Assembly (NCBI GenBank): GCA_949517355.1
Contig: CATDIL010000005.1
Span: 1-64,000 of the forward strand
Length of the DNA stretch: 64,000 bases
Direction: 5' to 3'
DNA from: an uncultured Mycoplasmatota bacterium
GTDB taxonomy: Bacteria > Bacillota_I > Bacilli_A > Mycoplasmatales > Mycoplasmoidaceae
This document shows, one piece after another, positions 47,904-59,366 of the stretch; position 1 is the first letter of the stretch; every line of letters begins with the position of its first letter. The notes below the pieces were generated by a model, which worked only from the letters and a program-made list of their open reading frames with translations, ran no database searches and was not told the origin of the DNA. The translations under genes were made by a program, and so were the position numbers.

Positions 47904-49421
47904 TTAATCAACTAATAATGGTTTTCCTGTCATTTCACCAGGAATCTCAATATTTAAATATTTTAATATAGTAGGTGCTATATTACATAACGCAGCTTGT
48001 TCATTAGACAAGTTGATGTTATGGTCTGTAATTATGAATGGAACAGGATTTGTTGTATGTTTTGTTACTGGTTTACCTGATTCATCGGCCATCTCATCAG
48101 CGTTTCCGTGATCTGCAGTGATAAACAATGTTGTTTTTGTTTCCTGAGCTTTATCATAAATTCTAGAAATCATTTCATCAACTGTTTCTACAGCTTTAAT
48201 TGCAGCTTTAAGATTACCAGTATGACCAACCATGTCACCATTAGCAAAATTAACAATGATAACATCAGTTTTATCCATTTCATTAAGCAACTTATCAGTT
48301 ACTTCTAAAGCTGACATTTCAGGTTGTAAATCATAAGTCGCTACTTTTGGCGAATTTACAAGAATCTTTTTTTCATTAGGGAAATCAATTTCTTTTCCAC
48401 CATCGAAAAAGAATGTAACATGTGCATACTTTTCAGTTTCAGCAATTCTTAATTGTTTTTTGTTGTAATTAGCTAATACTTGACCAAAAGTGTTTTTAAT
48501 CACTTGTGGAGGATAAGCTACCATTGAAGGAGTAATTCCTTCATAGTTCATCATTGTAACAAAGAAAATGTTTTCTTTATGAACGTTTTTATAGTCATAA
48601 TAATGACTACCAAAAATCATGTGAGTTAATTGTCTAGCACGATCTGGTCTGAAGTTAGCAAAAATCACTGCATCGTTGTCAGCTAAAGCAATTTGTTCTT
48701 TAGAAACTCCTTTATTGTATGCAGGTAAGATAAATTCATCCGTAACATCTTTATCATATGAACCTTGCACGTATTTAATAGGATCTAAGAAACAATTATC
48801 AGTTTCACATGTAATAGCTTTGTAAGCTAATTCAACACGATCTCATCTTTTGTCACGGTCCATTGCATAATATCTTCCAGAAATTGTAGCCAGCAATCCA
48901 TTACATGATTGTAACTTAGATAAAATGATTGGTAAATCATTAATAAAAGTTTTAGGATCTACATCTCGCCCATCACTAAAACAATGTAAGACTGGTTGAA
49001 CATTGTTTTGGTACGCTAAATCAATTAGAGCTAAAATATGGTTAAGATTTGAATGAACACCACCATTAGAGCATAAACCCATAATATGGAACTTAGAATG
49101 ATGCTTTTTAACATGATTAATTGCTTTTAAAAAAGCCTCATTCTTGTAGAATTGTCCATCTTCTAATTCTTTGTTTATTAAAGAAAGACCTGTATAAACA
49201 ATTCTTCCAGCGCCAATATTTAAATGACCAACTTCCGAATTACCCATTTGACCATCAGGTAATCCTACATAGTGACCAGATGCTTGCAATTGTGTATGTG
49301 GATATTCTTTTAACAATTTATCTAAGCACGGAGTCTTAGCTAATGCTACTGCATTATTTTTGGTATTATTATTAATACCAACTCCATCCATAATAATTAA
49401 TATTGCTTTACTATTTCTCAT
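47904..49421 (-). CDS. gpmI: 2,3-bisphosphoglycerate-independent phosphoglycerate mutase
   Basis: 505 aa. LIIMDGVGINNNTKNNA start, phosphoserine site GQMGNSEVGHLNIGAGR, SDGRDVDP, and the second metal site DHGNADEM. Glycolytic 3PG to 2PG. The ATG overlaps tpiA by 11 bases. Confidence 0.96.
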
Positions 49422-50214
49422 TTTGTTTCTTTACTCTTATGTATTCGGGACAAGATGTAATAATCTTGTAAAGGCTTTCTGCTTTCATTGAAGCTCCACC
49501 GATTAATCCACCATCAACATTATTTAATGATAAGATATCTAAAGCATTTTCAGGTTTAAGACTTCCACCATATAGAATTCTTACAGAATTTCCAGCATTA
49601 CCAAAAATGTTTACAAGAATTTTTCTAATTTTATTGCATGTAGTTTTAATTTCATTAATTGTTGGAGTTATACCAGTACCGATTGCTCAAATAGGTTCGT
49701 ATGCAATAATTACTTGACTAGCCAATTCTGGTGAAATATTTGTACAATCAGCAACTAATTGTTTTTCAAGAACAACAATTGTTTTTTTCTTCTTGTATTC
49801 AGCTAATGATTCACCAATACAAATAATTGGAACCATTTTGTTATCAAGTAACTTTAATGCTTTAGCATTAATCATAGTGTCAGATTCATGTAAGTATTGT
49901 CTTACTTCTGAGTGACCTAAAATTACATAGTTAATATCAAATTCTTTTAATTGAGAATAAGAAATTTGAGAAGTGTATGCACCTTTTTCAATACCAGCAG
50001 CATTTTGTGCACCAACTATAACATTACTTTTTAGCATGCTACGTGCTGGTAGTATAGATAAAAATGTTGGAGCAACACCATATTGAATATTAGTTTTCTT
50101 TAAAATTTTGTCTTTTCTAGTTAATTTGTTAAATGTCTTACTGAAAGTGCTTACTTCATTGTAAGTCATGTTCATTTTTCAGTTTCCAAAGATAAATTTG
50201 CTATTTTTCTTCAT
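49411..50214 (-). CDS. tpiA: Triosephosphate isomerase
   Basis: 267 aa. FIFGNWKMNM start, catalytic His in ILGHSEVR, Glu in IIAYEPIWAIGTG, loop GGSLKPENA. Forms an operon with gpmI. Receives triose from the aldolase encoded at 18935. Confidence 0.96.
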
Positions 50215-50476
50215 TCTTGTACCCTTTATTTATTAATAAATTAATTATATTAATAATTGGTAGAATAAAATGATTAAAAATTAATAAATTTTTTATTTAT
50301 AAAACAACGAAAATACTAGAGTTTTTTAATAAATGAAAAAGTTTTTTACAAAAATCAGCAACTAAAAACATAGATATATAGTGAAGGGGTAAATAGTATA
50401 TTTAAACCTTCATGAATGGTAACTAAACATACACAAATACATTGATGTAAATGGTATTTTATTAGCATAACAAAAT
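50215..50476. other. Divergent intergenic region
   Basis: A+T-rich spacer between tpiA and the coiled-coil gene. AAGGGG and TATATTT-like boxes around 50,380-50,410 may belong to a plus-strand promoter, but nothing is firm. Confidence 0.3.
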
Positions 50477-50782
50477 ATGATAAAGTTAAAACGTTTAAAT
50501 TCTTTAATAGAAAATAGCAAACCTCGAACATTCAAAGTTCTTTATAACTGCAACGGTATAATAATATTACAACCTATGAAACAAAAGATAAACAAACCAG
50601 GTAAGTCAGGTATTAAACAAAAGTCTTTAAGACAAGTTGTCTTAGAAGGTTTTGCAAAACAAGAAGAACGTTGGGAATGTCAAGAACAATTTAATAAACA
50701 GGTAATAAATCGTTTAGATAGACACGATCAATTATTTCAAATAGTTCTTGATCATTTCAAGAAACATAAATGAATCAAATAA
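50477..50782 (+). CDS. Small coiled-coil protein related to the 20747/21071 pair
   Basis: 101 aa with terminal WIK (Trp from TGA), as in the 20747 protein. The shared C-terminal block is LRQVVLEGFAKQEERWECQ followed by a coiled coil and LDHFKKHKWIK. The N-terminal part (FKVLYNCNGIIILQP) is a short beta-like segment. Lies 49 bases before the double-glycine peptide gene and probably shares its transcript. Confidence 0.7.
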
Positions 50783-50831
50783 GTTTAAAACAAAATAACT
50801 ACTAAATATTTAGTTAAAGAAAGGAATAAAT

Positions 50832-51083
50832 ATGAAAAAAATTAGTCAAGATCTGAAGAAAAAGACTAATGGCGGTTTAGGTGTTATGGCAGCGTGAGTA
50901 GCAGTTATGGCTGTTACAATGATTGCTAGCACCATAGGTTCAACAATTACTAGTGTAGTGGATAAAGTCACAGCTGACTCAAGTAATGGCCAAAAGTCTT
51001 ATTCTACTTCAAACGCTAAAAAATCCACTTATGTAAGAATGTCTCCATTCCCAAACAGAAGTGCAGTAAGTATGTGAATGTAA
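50832..51083 (+). CDS. Short peptide with double-glycine-type leader (bacteriocin-like)
   Basis: 83 aa. The first 15 residues, MKKISQDLKKKTNGG, resemble the leader of class II bacteriocins cut after Gly-Gly. The following LGVMAAWVAVMAVTMIASTI is hydrophobic with small-residue GxxxG-like spacing (IGSTI), then a polar Ser/Lys-rich tail ending SAVSMWM. One TGA-Trp lies in the core and one near the end. AAAGAAAGGA is a good ribosome site. No peptidase-containing ABC transporter or immunity gene is visible nearby. It could instead be a small membrane protein whose NGG is fortuitous. Confidence 0.55.
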
Positions 51084-51103
51084 TTCAGATTTATTAAATA
51101 ATT

Positions 51104-51132
51104 AAGTATTAATTTATATTAATACTTTTTTA
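51104..51132 (+). terminator. Terminator of the small-peptide operon
   Basis: AAGTATTAAT / ATTAATACTT stem, TTAT loop, T-run; 20 bases after the peptide stop. Confidence 0.8.
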
Positions 51133-51154
51133 TTTATAATATAAAACTAATTAT

Positions 51155-52687
51155 ATGAAGAAAACTAACGTTAAAAGTAAATCTAAAAAGATAGTTAAAA
51201 CAAAAAAATCTTCTCCTAAAAAGAAGATTGCTAAATCATCAAAACCTGTGAAAAAAGTCACAAAGAAAGTTATTAAAAAACAACCTAAAAAAGTTAATAA
51301 ACTAAAAAAAAGTGTTAAAACAAAGCCTACAAAGAAGCTGATAAATAAATCAGCAAACAAGAAAAAGTCATATTTTTCAACAATCCTTGAATCAAAAGGA
51401 ACGGCCAACAAGATTACTGATTTTGAATATGGCATCAAATTAAAAAAACTTTTAAAAGATCACCAAAAAAAGCATCGTAACAAAAATGTTATTGATATTA
51501 AAATTGTTAAAAACAACTTTAAAGGGTGAGACTACACTGATGAATTACATCAAAAAATTGAAAAATCTTTAAAAGATGTTGGTATCAAAATAACTGGTAC
51601 ATTAGCTAATGCTGATGATTATGATGAAGATGTTCCAAAAAACAAACATTTTCAAGTTAATAATTTGCAAGGAATTAAAATTTCTACAAAAGAACGTGTT
51701 GCTGATGGCGTAAGAACGTTCTTAGGTACATTAAGTTACTCTAAAATGTTAAATGCTAAAGATGAAGTAGTAATTGCTAGAAAACTTGGTTCTACTAACC
51801 CTAGAGAAAGAGAATATGCTGTCAACCAATTAGTTACTTCTAACTTGAGACTTGTAACAAGTATTGCTAAAAAGTTTTCTAATAGAGGATTGGATATGGA
51901 AGATCTAATCCAAGAAGGAACTATGGGTTTAATCAAGGCTATTCAAAAATTTGATTATAAACGTGGTAATAAATTTAGTACTTATGCAACTTGATGAATT
52001 AGACAAGCAATTACTAGAGCAATTGCTGAGCAATCAAGAACTATAAGAATTCCTGTTCATATGCTTGAATGTATCAATCAAATTTCGCATGCTGAAAAAG
52101 AATTAACTACTGAATTAAGTAGAACACCAACAATTGAAGAGTTAACTCAAAAATTAAAATCTATGGGTCACAACTATTCAATTAAAAAAGTAAGTGATAT
52201 TAAAAAGATCAGTGTTGATCCTGTTTCTCTTGACAAACCAATTGGTCATGATGAAGAATCACAATTTGTAGACTTTATTAAAGAAACAGATTCTGAAACT
52301 CCTGATAAATTTACAGAAAATGATCTTGTTAAAGATCATATTAACGATTTGTTGAAAACTGTATTAACTGAAACTGAAGAAGAAATCGTTCGTTTAAGAT
52401 ATGGAATTATAAGGAAAGAATTACCAGCTGTTAGAACAACTGAAGGTAATAAAAAACCAATAATTTCTTATTCTGAATTATTAATTAACGATCCGAATTT
52501 AACTGAGGAACAAAAATTAAATGAAATCAATAAAAATTACAAATCTCCATTATCTTTAGGAGAAACTGCTAAGGTTTTAGGAAAAACAAGAGAATCTATT
52601 AGACAAATTGAAGCAAAAGCAATTAGAAAACTAAAACACCCAAGCAAGAGTGCTAAGTTATTAAACTTCATGGTTGATGCGGATTAA
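51155..52687 (+). CDS. rpoD: Primary sigma factor (sigma-70)
   Basis: 510 aa with TGA-Trp codons in region 2. N-terminal 75 residues are almost pure Lys/Ser/Pro ([17 protein letters not shown]). Region 2: [49 protein letters not shown]. Region 3 and region 4 with the helix-turn-helix [20 protein letters not shown]. Between 4.1 ([11 protein letters not shown]) and 4.2 there is an extra segment of about 40 residues where most sigmas have about 10. Confidence 0.95.
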
Positions 52688-53318
52688 TAAAATAGTTAAT
52701 TTAATTAAACCAAATAGCATTATTATTGATGTTGGTAGTGATCATGCAAAAGTAGCAATTAAGTCTTTAACTAATAAGGTTGCTACTTTTGTTTATAACA
52801 TAGAGATTAATCAAGCACCATTAGACAATACAATTAATAACCTTAATAAATATGATTTATTAGATAAAACTAATAATATCTTAAATGATGGTTTAAAAGG
52901 TTTAAAAATTAAAGATATAATCAACTATTGTATTATTGCTGGTATGGGTGGAAAAAATATTGTTAATATTTTATCTAACAAGTCCAAACAATTGCAAATT
53001 GATAGCTATATTTTAGTTCCTAACAATAACACTTATTTATTAAGAACTTATTTAAAGGACAATGGTTATAAGATTCAATATGAAGAAATAATTAAAGAAT
53101 CCAATCATTATTATGAGCTTATCCAAACTAGCAAACATAATGGTTTAAAAATCAGTTCTAATGAAGATTGTTATTTCGGTAGTTACAATTTAAAACACCA
53201 AAACAAGAATTTTAAAGAATACCACAAAAATAAACTTGACCATATCCTTAATAGCAAAAATTATTTAGTTAACAAACAAAAAGCTAAAGAATTAGAATTA
53301 TTGAAAAAAAGTTTGTAA
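52677..53318 (+). CDS. trmK: tRNA (adenine-22 N1)-methyltransferase TrmK
   Basis: 213 aa from ATG 52677 (TTG at 52674 is an alternative), overlapping rpoD by 11 bases. SIIIDVGSDHAKVAI is the SAM motif and IIAGMGGKNI is typical of the YqfN/TrmK family. Genomic position after rpoD is conserved in Firmicutes. Confidence 0.88.
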   Translation: MRINKIVNLIKPNSIIIDVGSDHAKVAIKSLTNKVATFVYNIEINQAPLDNTINNLNKYDLLDKTNNILNDGLKGLKIKDIINYCIIAGMGGKNIVNILSNKSKQLQIDSYILVPNNNTYLLRTYLKDNGYKIQYEEIIKESNHYYELIQTSKHNGLKISSNEDCYFGSYNLKHQNKNFKEYHKNKLDHILNSKNYLVNKQKAKELELLKKSL

Positions 53319-53320
53319 AA

Positions 53321-53350
53321 AATAAACTCCCAAACAGGAGTTTTATTTTT
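53321..53350. terminator. Bidirectional terminator between trmK and lon
   Basis: AATAAACTCC / GGAGTTTTATT stem with a short loop and T-run; it overlaps the lon stop region. Confidence 0.8.
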
Positions 53351-55667
53351 ATCTCTTGAAAATTGAATTAAAGATTTCGTCATAGTGTTCTACTAAATGG
53401 AATTTGATTTTATCTCTTACTTCTTGTGGAACATCATCAAGATATCTTTCATCACTCTTAGGAATAAAGATTTCATTTACTCCACCACGAAAAGCTGAAA
53501 TTACTTTTTCTTTAATACCACCAATGATTAATACTTTACCTCTTAAAGTAATTTCTCCAGTCATAGAGATTGTGCTTGGAACAATTTTCTTACTTAATGC
53601 AGAGATAATAGCGGTTGTTAATGCAACACCAGCTGAAGGACCGTCCTTTGGAATACCACCACTTGGAACGTGAATGTGGATATCAATTTTACCAAAATCA
53701 ATATTTTTAAGACCAAATGCTTCTGCATTTGCTTTTACATAACCTAAAGCAACTGATGCAGACTCTTTCATAGTTTCTTTTAAATTACCTGTAATAACAA
53801 TGTTGCCTTTTCCTGGGAAACATGTCGCTTCAATTGGTAATAGATCACCACCAGCAGTTGTGTAAGCCATACCGTTAACTACACCAGGAAGAGCTTTTTC
53901 ATCTTTAATATTGTATTCAAACAATTCTTTCTTTAAATCTTCTTTAACGATAGTTAAATTTACAACTTCAGATTTAATCTTTTTATCTTGTTGTTTAACA
54001 GCAAATTTTCTAGTAATGTTTCTAATTAGACGTTCAAGTTCACGAACACCAGCTTCTCTTGTGTAATGTCTAATTATGTACAAGATAGCATCATCTTCAA
54101 ATTTTAATTCATCTTTCGAAACACATGAATCTGCTAATACCTTTGGTATTAAATAATGTTTAGCAATTTCTAATTTTTCTTTTTCAGTATATGAAGTTAA
54201 TTCAATAATTTCTAAACGATCATATAAAGGGGCAGAGATTTGATCTGGATAGTTAGCAGTTGCTACAAACATAACTTTAGATAGATCGTAATCTTCTTCA
54301 ATGTAGTTGTCACTGAATCTTGAGTTTTGTTCAGTATCTAAAACTTCTAGCAAAGCACTTGAAGGGTCGCCTCTCATATCACTAGTCATTTTATCTACTT
54401 CATCTAATAAGAATAGAGGGTTAATTACGCCAGCTTTTTTCATAGCTTTAATGATTCGTCCTGGCATAGAACCTAGATACGTTCTTCTATGACCTCTGAT
54501 TTCTGCTTCATCTCTTACACCACCAAGGGCAGCTTTAACAAATGTTTTGTTTAAAGATTTAGCTATAGAATAAGCTAATGTAGATTTACCAACACCTGGA
54601 GGACCAACTAAACAAATGATTGGTGCTTTAGAATTTGGCGAACGCATTTTAATTGCTAAATATTCGATAATTCTTTGCTTTACTTTTTCCAAACCATAGT
54701 GAGATTCATCTAAAGTTTTTATAACTTTAGATAAATCAATTGAATCTTTAGTCATTTGTCATCAAGGAAGATCCAACAATCATTGTACATATGACAAATT
54801 TAACGCAGCTTCTTGAGGGTGAGTGGATTCAATTTTAGCAAGTTCTGATAAAACTCTATCTTTAATATATTTTGGATAAGGATTTTCATTAACTCTCTTT
54901 TTAAAGCTTTCCACTTCAGATTCTCTTGAAGATAATTGACCAAGTTCTTCCTTAATTGCTTTCATCTTCTCACGAAGATAAAATTCTTTTTGTCCTTTGT
55001 TTAATGATTTAGCGACTTTGTTATTTAATTCTCTATCAATTTTTGACATTTCATCATCAACTATGCAAAGTTTAGACAATAATTCAACACGTTTTGTTAA
55101 ATCCACTTCTTCTAGAATTGCTTGTTTTTTAGTAGTTGACATTGCTAATAAATTAGCAACTATATCAATTACTTTAGAATTGGTAGTTGGTTTAATGTTA
55201 GAGAATAATTGTTTGATTATTTTTGCATCATTGTCAGAAATTTTAGGGTTTCTAACAGTTAAAATATTGGCAATCTCTTTTAATTTAGATGCAACTTCAG
55301 GGTTTGTTGTATTAATATCTTTCAATACTTCATATTGACAAGAATAATATTGTTGATTTTGTTGATTATCCAAACCATCAATTTTAATGTTTAAAATCTT
55401 AACTCTTTTTAATCCTCTAAATGTAATAGTTAAAGAATCATCATCCGCTTTCTTTAAACTAGTAATTTCACATAATGTACCTACTTTGTATAAATCTTCA
55501 GGATTTGGGTTATCAATAGATGGATCTTTTTGTGATAGCAATACTATCTTTTTAAGATCTGTAGAAGCTGTAATCGCATTAATTGACATACTTCTTCCGA
55601 CATCTAAAGTGTCAGAAGAATATGGTAATATGATTATTCCACGAGTGATTAATAATGGTGAATTCAT
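53349..55667 (-). CDS. lon: ATP-dependent protease Lon
   Basis: 772 aa with two TGA-Trp between the N and ATPase domains. Substrate-binding N domain, long coiled region (YLREKMKAIKEELGQL), Walker A GPPGVGKSTL, Walker B PLFLLDEVDKM, protease active Ser in PKDGPSAGVAL and Lys in KVISAFRGG. A CIRCE operator lies upstream, so it is probably heat-regulated by HrcA. Confidence 0.96.
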
Positions 55668-55694
55668 GATACCTCCTAATGGTATATTTATATT

Positions 55695-55721
55695 TTAGCA
55701 CAAAATTGGTAAGAGTGCTAA
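55695..55721 (-). promoter_or_regulatory. CIRCE (HrcA operator) upstream of lon
   Basis: TTAGCACAA-N9-GAGTGCTAA against consensus TTAGCACTC-N9-GAGTGCTAA: the right arm is perfect, the left arm has two mismatches, and spacing is exact. Located 28 bases before the lon ATG. Confidence 0.85.
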
Positions 55722-55735
55722 TTTATTTTTAGAAA

Positions 55736-55766
55736 AATAAAACTCCATAAAGATGGAGTTTAAAAT
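55736..55766. terminator. Terminator between the transporter gene and the lon promoter
   Basis: AAACTCCAT / ATGGAGTTT stem with a short AAAG loop, flanked by A/T runs; immediately after the transporter stop at 55771 (minus strand). Confidence 0.8.
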
Positions 55767-55770
55767 TTAA

Positions 55771-57339
55771 TTAGAATATTGAACTTCCTGGTAATGCAGT
55801 GCCAACCATTAATAAAGCAATTGACAACACTGAAACACCTAAAATTAATGGTCATGCTGATTTATAGAATCTAGATAATGAAATGTCAGAAATTTGCAAT
55901 CCGATAACAAAAGGAGCTGCTGTTGGAATGGTTAAGTTAACTAATCCATTTGCAAATGAGAAACCTAAGATTGATCCAGATACAGTCATTCCAGTTCCAT
56001 TAACAGCTGCTACCCCTCCTGTCAATGCTGGACCAACTGTTGGGAATACACTTCGAGCAAAACCAGACATTGATGGAATAAAAATCGAAATTATATAGAA
56101 CAATATAAATATCACTATTGCAAATGCGGGTGCAGGCATTACTTTTGATGTTGTACTAATTGCACTAATTAAAACTGTTTGGATTCCAGTTTCAGCTAAC
56201 AAAATACTAAAACCATTAGCAATAGCTAATATTAATGAAACTGCAACAAATTCTTGAGCACCACCGATTACTAAATTTCCAAATGCTTTTTCTCCATGTC
56301 AATTTACTATTGAAACAACAAAAGCTCCGACAAAGAATAAGAATGCCATTTCAAATATTGATCAAGTACCAATTGGATCGATATTTGCAACAACTTGATG
56401 AGTAATAGGATCATATGTTTGACCTACTAAGTATGGAAAACATGATGCAAGGACATTACCTAACATTTGAAATCCATTTAATCCAGTCATTGTATCTCAT
56501 GGAATAGCACCAATAATTAACATTAAAAATGTTAAACAAAAGCAAACAAGAATAATTTTTCTTTTTTTAGTTAATGGAGGGATTGAGTTGACATTAAATG
56601 AAAAATTTTCTAAGTGCTTATCTCTTAAATCATAAACAATTGATTTTGCAGGGTTTGCTTTAATTCTTTTTGTATACCATAAAATATAACAAATTACAAA
56701 TCCTGACAAAACAACTAATGACACTAAACGTCATACGATACCTGTTGATGATAATAATGCTTGTACATCAGTAAATACAGAAGCAATACCACTATTTGCA
56801 GCATTGAATGCATTATCAATTAATACGGGGTTTATTGTTGAAGCTAACACACCAATACCGGCCCCATAACAAATAACTAAGAATGCTGTAAACGAATCAT
56901 ATCCTGCCGCTATTAATACAGGTATTAATAGGAAGTAGAAAGGAATGGCTGCTTCACACATACCAAATGTTGTACCACATAATACAAAAACAAAGAAAAG
57001 AATAATGATTAATGAAGTTTCTTTTCCTTTAAGTTTTAAAAAGATTGATCCAATTCCTGCTTCTAAAGCTTTTGATTCATTTACTGCTTTCAAGAAAGCA
57101 GACATCAAAAATAAGAAGATTATTAGGTCTGCTGAGTTTACAAACCCTTTAATTGGTGCTGTAAATATTTCTAAAATACCAGCAGGGTGAAAATTACCAG
57201 AAGGATTTGCTCCTGTTGCTCAATAAAGAATTCAACTTATAACAATTACTAAGAATAATAAAGAAAGTAAAATTGCAAATATAGATGGACTATAAATCTT
57301 CTTTTTATTCTTAGATTTGTTTTTTTTCTTATTGAACAT
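55771..57339 (-). CDS. YfcC/DcuC-type multi-pass transporter (C4-dicarboxylate or amino acid)
   Basis: 522 aa with many TGA-Trp; 11-13 hydrophobic segments after a Lys-rich cytoplasmic start (KKKNKSKNKKK). FGMCEAAIPFYFLLIPVLIA, GAGIGVLASTINPVLI and FIPSMSGFARSVFP are like the YfcC/ArcD-related branch of the DcuC superfamily. Divergent from a threonine dehydratase, which suggests import of threonine or serine or exchange with the keto-acid product. Confidence 0.75.
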
Positions 57340-57417
57340 TACCCAATAAGTATAAATTATTTTTTTATCTATTAAAATATTTTTTAATATTTTATTTAAT
57401 AAAGCTCTTTAGTTAAA

Positions 57418-57444
57418 TTATTTTAATATTTTATATTAAAATAA
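57418..57444. promoter_or_regulatory. 11-bp inverted repeat upstream of threonine dehydratase
   Basis: TTATTTTAATA and TATTAAAATAA with a 5-base loop lie 20 bases before the ATG, just before GGTAGGAG. All-A/T palindromes arise easily in this genome, so the operator call is tentative. Confidence 0.35.
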
Positions 57445-57463
57445 ATTATAGGTAGGAGAAAAA

Positions 57464-58666
57464 ATGAAAAAAACAAATTACTTAGTTTCATTAGATGAAA
57501 TTAAAACTGCAAAGAAAAAAATGAGTAGCATTATCGCTACAACACCATGTGTTTATGAATGATATTCATCAAATATGTTTGGTGCTGAAATATATATGAA
57601 GCTTGAAAATATGAATATTGTTAAATCTTTCAAGATTCGTGGTGCATTAAATTCAATTCTAAATTTAGATAAGAAAAAAGTTAAAGGTGTTATTACAGCT
57701 TCTGCTGGTAACCATGCTCAAGGCGTTGCTTATTCAGCAACTAAAGCAGGAATTAAATCGATTATTGTAATGCCGGACACTGCACCTTTAGCAAAGATTA
57801 ACGCTACTAAAGGTTTCGGTGGTACAGTTGTAGCTGACAAATGTCATACATTTGATGAATGTAATGCTTATGCTCAAGAACAGGCTAAAAAATTAAACTA
57901 TACATTCATTCCACCATTTGATTCAAAGGATGTAATCGCTGGTCAAGGTACAATTGGTTTAGAATTAATGGACCAAGTTAAGAATTTGGATATTGTTATT
58001 GTTCAAATTGGAGGAGGTGGTTTAATTGCTGGTGTTGCATCAGCTGTTAAACAAATTAATCCTAAAATTAAAATTGTTGGTGTTCAAGCCCAAAACTTCC
58101 CAGCAATGGTTAATTCATGAAAAACTAAAAAATTACATGCAGAAGCAGTTGGTGTACCAACTCTAGCAGATGGTATGGCTGTTAAGCAACCTGGTAAGAT
58201 CACTTATGCAGTAGTTAAAGATCTTGTTGATCAAATGGTTACATTAACAGAAGAAGAAATCTCTAATGCTATTGAATTCTTACAAGAAAAAGGTAAAATT
58301 GTTGCAGAAGGTGCTGGTGCTTGTGGTATGGCTGCAATCCTTGCTAAGAAAGTTAATGTTAAAGGCAAGAAAGTTGCTATTATCATTTCCGGCGGTAACA
58401 TTGATCCAGATAAATTTATTTCAGTTAATGAGACTGTATTAAATAAACAAGGTAGACAAGCTACTTTAACTATAAAGTTAGCTAATAAAAAAGCTGTTGA
58501 AAAATTGTTTAATGTGGCTGCAAAATGTGAAGCTAAATTGTATCACGCATCTGGATGCGCTGCATGTGTTAAGTGTGTTCCTATCAAAACGAGTGTTACA
58601 TTAAAAGTTTACTTCCCTAATAAAGAAGCAGTTACTAAATTCTCTAAATCTTTCAAAATTAATTAA
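57464..58666 (+). CDS. Threonine/serine dehydratase, PLP-dependent, with C-terminal ACT-like domain
   Basis: 400 aa with TGA-Trp codons. PLP lysine in SFKIRGALNS, ASAGNHAQGVAY, phosphate loop QIGGGGLIAG, EGAGACGMAAI. The last about 80 residues (ATLTIKLANKKAVEKLF...) are ACT-like and contain CAACVKC, a cysteine cluster unusual for this family. The reaction is L-threonine to 2-oxobutanoate, or L-serine to pyruvate, plus ammonia. Products suit PFOR downstream. It overlaps the rlmB tail by eight bases, converging. Confidence 0.9.
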
Positions 58667-59366
58667 TTTGTTTTCTAATCTCACTCAATAAAATACCAGT
58701 TGAGACAGAAACATTAAAAGATTGAACTTTGCCAAACATTCTGATTTTAATTTTAAAGTCAGAATGTTTTTGTACTAAAGGAGAAATTCCATTATTCTCA
58801 TTACCAACAATTAATGCAGTCTTGTTATCATATTTAACTTTAGAATAATCATGAGATGTTTCATCTAAACATGAAGCATATACTCAAAATCCTTTTTCTT
58901 TTAACAAGTTAATTTCATTAACTAAATTAGCAACTTTAAATAATTTTAAATTGGCAACAGCACCCATGCTTGTTTTATTTACTAATTCATTAATTTGCAC
59001 TTGATTATTCTTTTTGTAAATTACAGCATCTACTCCAAATCCTTCTGCTGTTCTTAATATTGCACCAAAATTTTGTGGATCTTGAATACTATCAACAATT
59101 AGTATTAATTGTTTTTGTTGATTGTTAATAGAATTTAAATAGTCTTTTAAAGATGTGTTCTCATTATTATTTAATAGAATAGCAATATTTTGATGATTTA
59201 ATTTTTTATCAAACTTTTTAAAGAAAACATCATTTTTTAAAACTTCATAAGAAATATTGTTTTTCTTTAAAACTTTCAATGTTTCATTTGAAGGTTTATA
59301 AATATAAACCATCTTGATTTCTTTATCTAAATTATCAAACAATGCTTTCTTACCAAATAAATACAT
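58659..59366 (-). CDS. rlmB: 23S rRNA (guanosine-2'-O)-methyltransferase, RlmB/TrmH family
   Basis: 235 aa with TGA-Trp. The N-terminal substrate-binding part is followed by SPOUT motifs: LILIVDSIQDPQNFGAILRT, ALIVGNENNGIS, and KIRMFGKVQSFNVSVSTGI (knot). ATG overlaps the cysS stop by one base. Confidence 0.92.
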
